Part shown: one piece after another, positions 26,288-38,100 of the stretch
Layout: each line of letters starts with the position of its first letter
Position numbering within the stretch: the first letter of the stretch is position 1
Source of the DNA: Flavihumibacter profundi
GTDB lineage: Bacteria > Bacteroidota > Bacteroidia > Chitinophagales > Chitinophagaceae
Length of the DNA: 64,000 nucleotides
Direction of reading: 5' to 3'
NCBI RefSeq assembly: GCF_020076305.1
Contig: NZ_JAIQXE010000001.1
Coordinates: forward strand, 1,922,001 to 1,986,000
The notes under the pieces: model-generated
What the model was told of the DNA's origin: nothing
What the model saw: only the letters and a program-made list of their open reading frames with translations
Database searches by the model: none
Translations under genes and position numbers: made by a program

Positions 26288-27904
26288 TTGAAAAAGCTGC
26301 ATCCCGTTATTTTATCTGTTTCATCCGGATTATTGTTAGCAGCCGCATGGCCGCCTTTGCCCACTACCTTACTTATCTTCCTTGCTTTTATACCACTTTT
26401 CTTCCTATTGGAAAAAGGACTGTCCAGGTTTCGTTTCCTGGGCTGGGTTTACATTTCTATGATCATATGGAATTCGATCACCACCTGGTGGATGTGGAAT
26501 TCCACTGGTCCGGGTTCTGTTGCAGCTATTGTAGTGAATAGCCTGTTCATGTGTTTACCCTGGCTGGCGTTTTACAATGCGCACAAAAGACTGGGACCCA
26601 AATACAGCTACTGGACTTTCATTGCCTGCTGGATGACCTTTGAATATATACATCTCAACTGGGAACTCAGCTGGCCCTGGCTTACACTTGGGAATGTTTT
26701 TGCAACCCGGCCCGAATGGGTGCAATGGTACCAGTTCACAGGAACAAGTGGCGGATCATTATGGGTTTTGGTTATTAATGTTCTGCTTTTCAAAAAGGTA
26801 CTTTCTGCAAGCAGTAACCGAAAATTACTTAAAAGGTCCCTGCCTTTGTTTCTTATAGCCACAATAGGTATTCCACTGGCTTTTTCCTATATGGTAAGAG
26901 CTTACAATATGCAATTGGATGCCGCTGCTAAAGGTAGTAAAACCCTAAATAACATTGTAGTAGTCCAGCCCAATATCGATCCCTACCAGAAGTTTGAAAC
27001 CGGCACCCAGGAAGCCCAGTTGTCAACACTGATACGCCTGAGTGAAGCCGGCATTGACAGTAATACGGCCCTGGTAGTTTGGCCCGAAACCGCTATCAAT
27101 TTGCCTAATGGTATTGAGGAAGACAGTATCAGGAAAAATTACCTGGTCAATCCTGTGTGGGGATTCCTGAAGAAGCATCCCCATGTAAAACTATTATCCG
27201 GTGTTGAAGGGTACCGCATGTACCGGGGTGGGGAACATACTGTTTATTCAAGGCAAATACCTAACACAGATATATGGTATGATGCTTTTAATACCGCTGC
27301 AATGCTTGATTCCACGGGAATCATTATGCGTTACCATAAATCAAAGCTGGTACCCGGAGTTGAAATGCTGCCCTCCTTCCTCCGTTTTATGGGTCCCTGG
27401 TTTGAGCAGTTTGGTGGCACAACGGGTGGATATGCCAGGCAGGATGAAAGGACAGTACTAAAAGATCCCTCAAATAGTTATGCCATTGCTCCGGCTGTTT
27501 GTTATGAAAGCATATATGGTGAATTCATGACCGGCTTTATAAGGAGGGGCGCCAATATTATTTGCATTATCACCAACGACGGTTGGTGGGGAAACACCAG
27601 CGGGCACAAACAACACCTGTCCTATGCGCGGCTGCGGGCTATTGAGAGCAGGCGTTGGGTAGTACGCAGCGCTAATACCGGCATAAGTGCATTTATTGAC
27701 CCATATGGAGAAATCCTGCAACCCCAGCCCTGGGCAACGGAAGCGGTAATTAAACAGGCTGTTCCTGTTCGTGACCATCTTACTTTTTATGTAAGGTTCG
27801 GGGATATAATCTCTAAAATTATGATTGCATTGGCGATTATATTGTTGGGTTATTCCACCTTTGTAATGGCCACCACCATAAGAAGGAAAAAAACGGCAAT
27901 ATGA
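26288..27904 (+). CDS. lnt: Apolipoprotein N-acyltransferase
   Basis: A 538-residue Lnt with an N-terminal set of membrane segments and a C-terminal nitrilase domain. Catalytic elements are VVWPETA (Glu near residue 266), YHKSKLVPGVEMLP (Lys near 353) and APAVCYESIYGEF (Cys near 405). It adds the third acyl chain to lipoproteins at the inner membrane, fitting the many lipoproteins in this window. The start is a TTG at 26288 directly before KKLHPVILSVSSG. The stop overlaps the next gene as ATGA. Confidence 0.93.
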   Translation: MKKLHPVILSVSSGLLLAAAWPPLPTTLLIFLAFIPLFFLLEKGLSRFRFLGWVYISMIIWNSITTWWMWNSTGPGSVAAIVVNSLFMCLPWLAFYNAHKRLGPKYSYWTFIACWMTFEYIHLNWELSWPWLTLGNVFATRPEWVQWYQFTGTSGGSLWVLVINVLLFKKVLSASSNRKLLKRSLPLFLIATIGIPLAFSYMVRAYNMQLDAAAKGSKTLNNIVVVQPNIDPYQKFETGTQEAQLSTLIRLSEAGIDSNTALVVWPETAINLPNGIEEDSIRKNYLVNPVWGFLKKHPHVKLLSGVEGYRMYRGGEHTVYSRQIPNTDIWYDAFNTAAMLDSTGIIMRYHKSKLVPGVEMLPSFLRFMGPWFEQFGGTTGGYARQDERTVLKDPSNSYAIAPAVCYESIYGEFMTGFIRRGANIICIITNDGWWGNTSGHKQHLSYARLRAIESRRWVVRSANTGISAFIDPYGEILQPQPWATEAVIKQAVPVRDHLTFYVRFGDIISKIMIALAIILLGYSTFVMATTIRRKKTAI

Positions 27905-28665
27905 TGAATTATAGCACTATCGGAAATGGTCAACCGCTGGTATTGATTCACGGCTTTGGGGAAGACAGCCGTATCTGGGAGCAGCAGGTTGAAGTATTGC
28001 AGCTTTCTTGCAGGCTGGTCATTCCCGATTTACCGGGAGCTGGCAAATCGCCTTTAACATTACCCTTAAGCATTGACTCAATGGCTGATGGCATTTTGGC
28101 CATTTTAGATAAAGAGAAGATAGAAAAAGCAATAATCATTGGGCATTCTATGGGTGGTTATATTACCCTCGCCTTTGCTGAAAAATACCCAGGCAGGTTA
28201 AAAGGATTCGGCCTTATCCATTCTACGGCCTATGCCGATAACCCTGTTAAAAAGGAAGCCCGGTTGAAAAACATTGAATTTATCCGGCAACACGGTTCCG
28301 CTACTTTCCTTGCCTCGACCTTTCCCAACCTGTTTGCCTTAAAAAACAGGTCGGCAATGGTGAAAACCATAGAAAACCTGGCTTGCAGCAATGCTTATAT
28401 ACCATCGGCGGCACTAATTGCGTTTACAGAAGCTATGATGGCCCGTCCGGATCGCCGGGAAATACTCCGGAATATAAAAATCCCGGTACTTTTTATCGTT
28501 GGGCAGGAAGACCAGGCTGTTCCCTTTGCTGACAGCATGCAACAGGTCTATCTTCCTGATTTGTCCTATATTCATATACTCAAACAATCCGGCCATATGG
28601 GCATGTTAGAGGAAAATGAAAAATGTACCCAAGCCATTTTGCAGTTTGTGCAGATGGTGCGGTGA
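27901..28665 (+). CDS. Alpha/beta hydrolase
   Basis: A 254-residue alpha/beta-hydrolase fold enzyme. The oxyanion region HGFGEDSRIWEQQVE, the nucleophile elbow IIGHSMGGYI (Ser near residue 83), the acid in GQEDQAVPF and the base in SGHMGMLEE are all in order, so it should be active. No substrate-specific motif is evident. It overlaps lnt by four bases and is co-translated with it, which might point to an acyl-ester or lipid-linked role, but that is conjecture. Confidence 0.88.
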   Translation: MMNYSTIGNGQPLVLIHGFGEDSRIWEQQVEVLQLSCRLVIPDLPGAGKSPLTLPLSIDSMADGILAILDKEKIEKAIIIGHSMGGYITLAFAEKYPGRLKGFGLIHSTAYADNPVKKEARLKNIEFIRQHGSATFLASTFPNLFALKNRSAMVKTIENLACSNAYIPSAALIAFTEAMMARPDRREILRNIKIPVLFIVGQEDQAVPFADSMQQVYLPDLSYIHILKQSGHMGMLEENEKCTQAILQFVQMVR

Positions 28666-28683
28666 GCAGCTATAATTAGACAT

Positions 28684-31338
28684 ATGAAAACATGCGGCTT
28701 ACTACTTCTTGCTTTTCTCGCTGCAATTACAACTGCAAATGCTGCGCATATCCGCGGAGGTGAAATAACCTACAAATACCTGGGCCCCGGATCCGACGCT
28801 GGCACATCAAAATATGAACTGACCCTTAAATTATACGTGGATTGCCGGGCGAATAATCCAGGACAACTGGACGAATCCATAAATTTCACCATATTTGATA
28901 AAGCAACCGGTGGGTATGTTTCACCGGCAGTCTTTGCGCCTTTTACTTCGGAAAGATATATTCAGTATGACCCAAATTCCAATCCGTGTATCCTTAACCC
29001 GCCAAGGGATATTTGTTACCGTTTGCGATTCTACCAGGCAACTGTTACACTAAAGAATTCAGCACAGGGATATACCGTTGCTTTCCAGCGCTGTTGCCGG
29101 ATTGCTGATATTATAAATGTTGCAGGAAATAGTGGTAATACCGGGGCAACCTATTCCTGCGAAATCCCTGGTACTGATGTATTGGGCAATGCACCAATGA
29201 ATTCAAGCCCGATTTTTAATCCAAATGATGCCATTGCAATCTGTGCCGGCTCTGCATTTACTTTTGATTTTTCGGCAACTGACCCCGACGGGACAGATGT
29301 GATGGTTTATGCCCTTTGCGATGCTTACAAGGGTGGCGGTACCACTCCAGGTGAATGCACCAATTGTACTTCACCTTCTCCAACTTCAAATCCCCCATTT
29401 GAAAAAATTTCTTACCGGCAGGGGTATTCAGGAGCTTCCCCTCTTGGTCCCAATGTTAAAATTGATGCGAAAACCGGTTTGTTGTCGGGATTTGCGCCAA
29501 GGGTCGTTGGACAATATGTGGTTACCGCTTGTGTCAGTGAATACCGTCAGGGAAAATTGATTAATACCCACCGCAAAGACATCCATATATCCGTATCGGA
29601 TTGCCAGCCCCTGAAAGCTGTGCTGGATCCTGATTACCATTTTTGTGACGACTTCAACGTAACCCTGCAGAACGGCCAGGTTAATCCGTCTGGCTCTACC
29701 TATATCTGGAATTACGGGGATGGAACCAAGCCCGATACAGTAAAAACCGCATTGGGCCAGGTGCAACACCAATACGCAGATACCGGGACCTATACAGTAA
29801 GCCTTTTCATTTCCCTCGCAAATGGCCAATGTATTGACCAGACAACTACGCTTGCTAAAGTGTATCCCGGATTTTTTCCTGGTTTCCTGAAAACGGGCTC
29901 CTGTTTATTAACGCCATTTAATTTTATTGATACAACTAAAACCCGCTATGGCAAGGTAGATAAATGGACCTGGGATTTTGGTGATGAAACAACAGATGCA
30001 GATGTTTCCAGCTTGCAGAGACCAAGTTATAAATACAATTCTCTTGGTATAAAAGCCGTTACGCTCACCGTTGGCAATAGCTTTGGTTGTTTAAAAACAG
30101 TTTCAGAAGAAGTCGAAGTGAGAGACAAGCCCTCACTGGTACTGCCCTTCAGGGATACGCTTATTTGCAGCATCGATACCTTGCAATTAAATGCCACTGG
30201 TCCGGGTACCCTGAACCCTCAATACAACTGGACTCCCCTTTACAATATCATTACCCCGAATAGCCCTAACCCATTAGTATATCCGAAAACTAATACATAC
30301 TATACCGTGAGGCTTTCAGACAACGGATGTACGGCGGTTGATTCAGTACATGTGCGTGTAGTAGACCAGGTAACATTAGGTGTCAGCAATGACAGCACAA
30401 TATGTTTAACTGACCCGGTGCAATTGCATGCTTCCGGAGACGGATTGAAATTCTCCTGGACGCCAGCTGCTACACTTAACGATGCAAGCCTTCCTAACCC
30501 GATTGCAACACCAACTGCCACTACAACCTATACAGTAATAGCCAGTATTGGAAAATGCAATAAATCAGCAAGCATTGACATAAAAACTGTTCCTTATCCT
30601 CTGGCTCTTGCTGGTGACGATGTGGTAATTTGCTATGATGATACAGTTGCGCTGCATGCAACCATTTCCGGATCGGCTTTTAGCTGGTCGCCTGCAAGCA
30701 CCCTGATTGGAGCTAATACTACAGACCCCCTGGCCCATCCTTTGCGTTCTACAAAATATACCCTGACGGTAACGGATAATATCGGTTGTCCCAAACCAGG
30801 CATAGACACTGTTACTGTGTTTGTTAAGCCGCTGGTAAAAGCATTTGCCGGAAATGACACAGCTATTGTTATAGGTCAGCCCCTTCAATTGCAGGCAACG
30901 GGAGGCGAAATTTACAACTGGAGCCCCGGTACGGGATTGAATTTCACCAATATCTCCAACCCGGTTGCAACGCTATCGAAAAACCAAACCTACTCTGTAC
31001 GTGTCAGTACTATTGAAGATTGCTTCGCTTTTGATACAATCAACATCACTGTATTCACAACAAATCCTGATATTTTTGTTCCCAACGCCTTTACTCCTGG
31101 GGGGGCTACAAATAATATTTTCCGTCCAAAACCAGTAGGTATATCAAACCTTGATTATTTCAGGGTTTATAACAGGTATGGTCAAATGGTGTACAGCACT
31201 TCAGAAGTTGGACGGGGCTGGGATGGAAGGATTAGCGGAGTGATGCAGGGCACCGGTACCTATGTGTGGATGGTTCAGGGAAAGGATTTTACCGGAAAAA
31301 CGATTACCAAGAAGGGTACAATGGTGTTGATAAGGTAA
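28684..31338 (+). CDS. PKD-domain surface protein with T9SS type B (gliding-associated) C-terminal domain
   Basis: An 884-residue secreted protein. A signal peptide (LLLLAFLAAITTANA) is followed by AHIRGGEITYKYLG, the usual start of this Bacteroidota family. PKD-type domains appear from about residue 310, with GDGTKPDTV-like and WTWDFGDETTD segments. Several repeats with the theme SWTPAATLNDASLPNPIATPT follow. The last about 90 residues (IFVPNAFTPGG, FRVYNRYGQMVYS, GWDGRISGVMQGTGTYVW) form a CHU_C/type B sorting domain. It should be exported by the type IX system, whose SprA is encoded nearby. Its adhesin or other role is inferred only from domain type. Confidence 0.9.
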   Translation: MKTCGLLLLAFLAAITTANAAHIRGGEITYKYLGPGSDAGTSKYELTLKLYVDCRANNPGQLDESINFTIFDKATGGYVSPAVFAPFTSERYIQYDPNSNPCILNPPRDICYRLRFYQATVTLKNSAQGYTVAFQRCCRIADIINVAGNSGNTGATYSCEIPGTDVLGNAPMNSSPIFNPNDAIAICAGSAFTFDFSATDPDGTDVMVYALCDAYKGGGTTPGECTNCTSPSPTSNPPFEKISYRQGYSGASPLGPNVKIDAKTGLLSGFAPRVVGQYVVTACVSEYRQGKLINTHRKDIHISVSDCQPLKAVLDPDYHFCDDFNVTLQNGQVNPSGSTYIWNYGDGTKPDTVKTALGQVQHQYADTGTYTVSLFISLANGQCIDQTTTLAKVYPGFFPGFLKTGSCLLTPFNFIDTTKTRYGKVDKWTWDFGDETTDADVSSLQRPSYKYNSLGIKAVTLTVGNSFGCLKTVSEEVEVRDKPSLVLPFRDTLICSIDTLQLNATGPGTLNPQYNWTPLYNIITPNSPNPLVYPKTNTYYTVRLSDNGCTAVDSVHVRVVDQVTLGVSNDSTICLTDPVQLHASGDGLKFSWTPAATLNDASLPNPIATPTATTTYTVIASIGKCNKSASIDIKTVPYPLALAGDDVVICYDDTVALHATISGSAFSWSPASTLIGANTTDPLAHPLRSTKYTLTVTDNIGCPKPGIDTVTVFVKPLVKAFAGNDTAIVIGQPLQLQATGGEIYNWSPGTGLNFTNISNPVATLSKNQTYSVRVSTIEDCFAFDTINITVFTTNPDIFVPNAFTPGGATNNIFRPKPVGISNLDYFRVYNRYGQMVYSTSEVGRGWDGRISGVMQGTGTYVWMVQGKDFTGKTITKKGTMVLIR

Positions 31339-31383
31339 AGAAATGAATTGTGAATGGGCAAGTAAAAAAAGAATAGAGATTCC

Positions 31384-32148
31384 ATGAAAAATATAGTGTT
31401 GGTTACTGGTGCAACCTCTGGTTTTGGGAAAGCATGTGCAGAGAAATTTGCAGCAGAAAAGTATGCGGTAATAATTACAGGTCGCAGGCAAGACAGGCTG
31501 CTCCGTTTACAGCAGGAAATTGAATCGAAATACGGCGTCGCCTGCCTCCCCCTTTTATTTGATGTACGCGACAAGAAAGCAGTTTTTGACATTATTCAAT
31601 CTATTCCTGAAGAATGGCAATCCATTAATATCCTTGTTAATAATGCAGGGTTAGCCCTGGGCCGCGATTACTTTGAAGAAGCTGATATGGATGATTGGGA
31701 AACCATGATCGATACCAACCTGAAAGGCTTATTATATGTAAGCCGGGCCGTCCTGCCTTTTATGATCAAAGCTGGTGTAGGTCATATCATCAATATTGGT
31801 TCTATTGCTGCAAAGGAAGTGTATGAAAAAGGAAATGTTTATTGTGCCTCCAAATCTGCCGTAGATGCTGTTTCACAGGGTATGCGGATTGATTTGTTAC
31901 GACATGGTATAAAGGTAACCGCAATTCACCCTGGTGCAGTGGAAACGGAATTTTCCCTGGTTCGTTTTAAAGGAGATGCAGAAAAAGCTGATGCAGTTTA
32001 TGCCGGCTACAAACCCCTAAATGCAAAAGATATAGCCGACACAGTATGGTATTGCGCTTCATTGCCTGCACATGTTTGTATTAACGACCTGGTGATTACA
32101 TGCACCGCCCAGGCGAACGCTACTATTACTTTGAAAAAATTCAGTTAG
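31384..32148 (+). CDS. SDR-family oxidoreductase (YdfG-like)
   Basis: A 254-residue short-chain dehydrogenase/reductase. The NADP-binding TGATSGFGKACAEKF is at residues about 8-22, followed by GRRQDRL, NNAGLALGRDYF, the catalytic serine in NIGSIAA and the YxxxK pair in VYCASKSAVDAV. YdfG-type members reduce serine and 3-hydroxy acids, and the GLALG-containing form is typical of that subgroup, but the substrate is not certain. It is convergent with sprA, 44 bases away. Confidence 0.9.
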   Translation: MKNIVLVTGATSGFGKACAEKFAAEKYAVIITGRRQDRLLRLQQEIESKYGVACLPLLFDVRDKKAVFDIIQSIPEEWQSINILVNNAGLALGRDYFEEADMDDWETMIDTNLKGLLYVSRAVLPFMIKAGVGHIINIGSIAAKEVYEKGNVYCASKSAVDAVSQGMRIDLLRHGIKVTAIHPGAVETEFSLVRFKGDAEKADAVYAGYKPLNAKDIADTVWYCASLPAHVCINDLVITCTAQANATITLKKFS

Positions 32149-32175
32149 TGCAACTGCTATTAGTTATAATACCCT

Positions 32176-32192
32176 TTATCGAAATCCGATAA
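32176..32192. terminator. Weak hairpin between SDR and sprA
   Basis: Six-base arms 32176-32181 and 32187-32192 with a five-base loop lie between the convergent ends. No strong T-run follows, so this is only a candidate terminator. Confidence 0.25.
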
Positions 32193-35100
32193 TTACTGTG
32201 CCAATGAAATCCTTATTTGCAATCCGGCCCGGGTTGTTGTAATTGGCGCCGAGGTTGAGATTTTGGGCTCTGTCCGGCGCTGGTCGAAGAACAACCGAAG
32301 GTTGATGCGGTTATTCAATACGTAATCGATGGATGGCGAAATGGTGATCACCTTTTGACCGGCGGTTGGAAGTGCGGTCTCCTGATCGAGACGGCTATTT
32401 GCCGTGGCATCATCCCGCAAACTAAAATCCAGCTTTACACTCAGGTCATTCGACAATTCCTTGGCAGATTCTTTCATACCCGGCAACTTAAATTTAAAGG
32501 GCATTTTCAAACCTCGTGTCCTGTAGCCGATGCCAATAGTAAATTCTTTTGACCTTGCTTCACTCAACTGAAAATCTATAAGACTCAGGCTGAGCATACG
32601 GCTTTTTTTGTATTCAAACCTCGCCAGAAGCTGGTTTGTAAATTGCATGTCGATATCAATCAATGGGGCGAATGCTTCTGAAATGGTAATATTCGGCACC
32701 AGGAAATAAGGATAGAAATTTCCAGTAGCAGTATCTATGAATCCAGGCGCATTATAGCTCAACGGATCCTGGTACAAGAGATTATTGTTAAAACTATTCA
32801 TTCCCAGGGTGCTGTTATAGCCATGGGTAATAGTAACACTGGTAAAGGTTTTTTCCAGGCCCGGAATCCGCGTCAGTCCTGTGTAACTAAGCCTCCAGTT
32901 CGGCATAGGAAATATACCCTGGAATGGATTTGAACGCACATTGGAATTTTCTTCCTTCACAAGTGGAATGGTATGGGGATCTTTATTCGTGTATGCTGCA
33001 ATAAACGATGGGATCAATACATCCTGCGAATAGCGGCCATACCCGGTATAATAACCATCTGGTAAAAACTTTTTGTTGTCTGGCAATTCATTCCAGTACT
33101 GGTTTTGCTCTGCATTCCTTTGTGAAAGGATGATCCTGTTATCCTCGAATCGCTTAAAGGTCTCCGTTACCTCATTCGGCTTGAATTTTCCAAACAAAGT
33201 CTGGAATGAAATAAAAGTTACACTAAATGAACCTGCAACGTATGGGCTAAGATGTGCAAAACTACCATTGCCCACAGTGTCTTTATACAATTCAGAATAA
33301 TTTTTTCCAAAGGTCTTGTCGAGGTTTATATCAATAACAAGGTCCCTCACCGGAATTAATTGTGCAGTTATACTTAACCGTTGGTTAAAGTCCTGCCGGT
33401 TCAGGTTATTAAGCAGCGGATTAGTTGTAATAAGGTTTCGATGTGCCAAATTATTGATGAAACTGGTATCAGGCTGCTTACCAAATACAAATCCCCAACC
33501 CGGCGCATTGGAAGACGGGTTCATACCCAGTATTTTCGTACTGTCGGTATAACCAGCCAATGCGGTAGTTCCGATCTCACTATACTGAATACTAACCCTT
33601 TTTACAGAAATAATTAATCTGCCAATAACTTTTACAACTGTGGGCAGTTGTGGCAAATCATTCGGATCACGCTTTACTTTTTCTTTCTTCCTGCCACCGT
33701 TTGTACTATCAACTCCTTTCTTAGACGCAGTTGGTGCGGGCGCCGCAGGTGCTGCATCCCAGTCCAGCGCACGCAGGTACCTCGACTTATTATATAACCT
33801 CGTAAGATCCATTTCGCTGGTAAGATTTTTCTCCTGGGCATTGCCTACAAAATTCCCAAGGCTTTTCGCAAACGGATCAAGTGAGGCCGAAAGCCAGTTA
33901 TAGCGGGCCAGGTAGCCTATACGAACAGTTGTCCAGTCAAGTATTGGAACTTTGGCCGTCGGCAGGGTATATGTAAGGTTTGCCGTATGGTCATAGGTAA
34001 CATTTCTTCCACCCTTCCAGAATAATCCCCACATTTTCTTCTTCTGTTCCTGGTCAAGCCTACCCGAATCTTCATCCACCCTTGCACGGTTAACTGCAGT
34101 GAAATCAAAATTCAAGGACCGGGTTATATCCCAGCGTAAATTATAATAACGGTCAAACGTGAAATACTTGTCATAAGTTTCGGGTATAACACCTTTGGGT
34201 CCGCCTACATTCCTTGGCCTTATGGCTCCGAACTGCCTGTTCACATCACTCCGGAAACTCAATAAGGATGGGGCATAATTAATATTAAAATCCTTCACCA
34301 GGTCCAGCCATTTTGAACTGTTTTTCATAGACTTCTTGAAGGGTTCCCAATACTTTGGCGTCGTTGTGAAATTATAACCCAGCCCTGCACGGTGCCGGCT
34401 CATTTCTTCTGATTCTATCAATGGACTATACCGCTGTGTTTTTGTAAGTGAGTAACTGACATCAAAATTTTCAAGACTGTATATTTTTTGTTTCTTACCA
34501 TTGGTATTCACCTTTCGTACGTTGGTGAAATTGATGGTTTTGGTGGTTGTTAAATCAATTGATTCCTTCCTGATAGAATCGCGGTTTGATCCAGCCGCAT
34601 CCAATTTACTTTTTAATTTTACATCCAGGTCATAAGGGTCGAATTCAGGCGTTAGTACAACCTGGGAATATCCAGCATACACAGGTATAGAAATGCCTGC
34701 CTTTGCCGGCAACAATTTACCTAATTCCAGATTTGTAGCAGCATCAAACTGGGTGAAGTCTTCCTTGCTCCTTTCATTTGCGCGCTGTTCCAGGTTACCA
34801 AAACCTACACTGCGTGCAGCGCCGGATAAAGACACAGTACCGAGATCGGCCATTTTAATATCCACCCTTCCGGTTGCAGCCCATCCCAGGTTTTCATTGA
34901 TTTCTGACAACCGTAATTCATTAAACCATGCTTCAGTACAAACTGTTCCGGTTGTATTGTTTACTATACCCAGGAACATTCCCCGTACTTCACCCATATT
35001 GGGATTTCCAAAAATCGCATACGTTTTACCGTCAGCATCAGTTTCCTTATAATAAAGATTGGGTTGGCCAACATTATTCCTGCGGATCTTCAGGTCGATA

Positions 35101-38100
35101 AGTCTCTGTATAGTAAGATCGAGTTCATTTTCCAATGGCCAGACAATATCGGCTTTCGCATCAGAGTATTGGCCTTCCGGTGTGATTTTAAGGGGAATCC
35201 TCACTTCATAGTAGTTACCAACAAAGTCATTCCCGATCCGGATAATTGCAGAAAGGTCATTGTCCTTCACTGCCGGTGAACCAATAACACTTTCAGCATG
35301 CACAAACATTTTCAATTGTCCGTACTGACGTAAATCAAGGTTCAGGGTTTTGAAAACGCCCCGGCCTTCACCTCCTTTTAGTCCGCATAACTGTATGCTC
35401 ATGGCCTGCTCATTTTGCTGGATGTTCACATTATTATTACTGCGTTCCTGCACACGCTGAATGCCCGGAGGAATCACATAGTTCACCGGCCTCCGACTGG
35501 CATTCTCTTCAATATTCACAGCAAGCACATTAAAACTGGTGGTATTATTCGCCGGCAGGGGTTTATAAATTCCTGTTGTATCCAGTTCAAAAGAAAAGCG
35601 ACGCCACTGGTTCCTTACCAGCTCCAGTTTGGCGAAACGGGTTACAATTGAATCTTCAAACCCGGTCATGAACATCCTGATAAAACGGATAGATTTAAAA
35701 TCGGGAATTTCGCCAACCTTTTTTTCATAGTCAGCTACGGGAATACGGAACAAATACCATTTCTGGTCCACCCCATCGGAAGTAAACTCCCTTTTATCTG
35801 TGATATAGTTTTGTCCAACTGTTAAACTTTGCGGGGTAAGCTGCACTTTATACTGGAAATATTCCTCAAGTTCATTCAGGGTATTATCGTGGTTAAGGTC
35901 TTCCTGGTCTGGATACAATGTAAATGCTGTCGTTACTGTTGAATTATTATCTGCAATAGGCGAGTTACCATGCGGATTATTGATCGCTTTATAGCGTGCA
36001 AGTATGTCTGCTTTTGTATCGTCGTAAGACTGGTCACGGTAGTTCTTGAAATTATCATTTGAAGGGTCTTTCTGGGCAATTTGGTATGCTTCTGAACCTG
36101 TACCAAAATTTGCTGCTAACTGGTTTAGGTAACCATTGAACTTCCTTCTTTCATCATCGTCATTCAATCCGTCGAATCCAACATCCTGGTAAGGCCGGTC
36201 TGACGGGTCATTGCTGAAAGCAGTGGTCACCTGGATCGGGTTATTAGGTACCCTTCCCCATTTGGTGGAAGAATCTACTGCTGCCTGGATATTTGGTGTG
36301 GGTAACCCGTTTTCGAAAAAACGCCGACCATCTTTTAATACGTCTTCAGATACGTTACCGAGGTTAAAATAAAGCTGTCCACCCGGACTATTAGGTTGTT
36401 TTAAAAAAGGATCCTGCATCCAGAATTCAATAAATTCCACATTACCGGTTTCAAAGTCAACCTGGTCCAGTGCACGCATAATACCACCCCATCTTTTGGA
36501 GGGGTTCAGCAGTTTTCCGTTCGGCGCAACACTACCCTGACGTGCGTCAAAATTATATGGCCCTCTTTCTGTTGGATAAAATGCCATATCAAAAGTAATC
36601 AGCTGGGCAGTTCCATAGTCCGGTGTTTTAGCAGGAAACAATTGCTGCTGCAAAATTGCCTTAATCCTTGGGTCGGAATAATCCTGGTAACCTGATACAG
36701 GGTTATTAGGCGACCGTTTATCCTGTAAAGTGGGTTCAATATTGTACCATGAAAATTTAGCGCGGTTAAATCCATAGGCAAGGGAATCTGTATATGACCC
36801 CTCCGGAAAAAGTCCGTTGCCCTGGGGTGTTGAGGCAATTGACCAGTTTATCAATGGAAAACGCAGGTCAATTGTATTTCGGGTTCCTTCAAAATCATCA
36901 ATATATATCAAGCCAGAGCCGCCTTTTCCAATTTGCGGTGCATGGCCGGGTTTCAGGATTGCACCTTCCCCATAAGCCGTTATTGTACTCATTTGGTTGG
37001 TGGTATAAAATGGGATCTTGTCGAGCCAGCGGGTCAGGCGGGGTGCTTCTGCATGGTAACTAAAATCCATTCCGTACATTTTGTTACGGATGGGGTCTTC
37101 ATTATAATTCATCTTGGTAAAAAATGGTTGCTCACCAAGCCCCACCATTTGTCCGCCAATGGTTAACGATTCCTTCGCAGAATTTTTGATCTGGTAATCC
37201 CAGCGCAGGCCCATGTAATTCCGCTGCTGGACACCGAATGTGGCATTGTTTTCAAATTGCACATTCACTGGTATGCCCGAATTCAGGATTGCCTGGTTAA
37301 TAATCTTTACCGACCCGAGGTTATAATCAACTATATAATCGATGCCCTCCACCAAGTTTCGGCCGCCCGCTGAAACGCTTACAGATCCTTGCGGAACATT
37401 AAATGCGCCCAATGAAATATCCGTAGAAGCCTGCCCCTTGGCAGTTCCGCTAATGATGTAACGGTCGAGATTGGCATAGGTTTTGGCAATTTCCTTAATC
37501 GTATCGTAGAGTGGTTGGAAGATATACTTATCGCGAAGTTCCTGCGATGCGCCCTGGAAGGCGATACTGTCCAGGTCGCGGCCAAAAGGTTCGAGCAAAG
37601 GGAAAATAACCCTTGCCTGGTTGGAGATCATAGTATACCCTTCAATATAGTCAAATACACCATCAGGTTGCGGGTCGCGGTTATTATTCAACCGGTCGAG
37701 GTTAAGTATAGTAATCAGGGGCACCCCGGTTTTCGGCCCTTCCGGCAAATACCTTTTTGTACCCAGGCTGGGTTCTTCATATAATACGTTCAATTTGAAA
37801 TCGGTGGGCTGTATGCTGGAAATATAGCCCCCATCGCGGGTACGCAATGCATACACGTTTTTCATCATCAGGTCAAAAATGGGCAATACCGTTCTTTGTG
37901 ATGTTGCTTTAAGCAATTTCAGGAACAGCACTTTGGGGTTACCTGCAATAATTGCGGTGGTATCAGGGGGTATATCCTGAGAAAACTCACCTACCTGGTA
38001 TATTTTCCCATTGTAGGTATATTGAAAGGCAACGCCCAAAACTTCATCGGACTGAAGCGGCTGGTTCAGGGAAATGAACCCCACCTGGGGATTAAAGTAA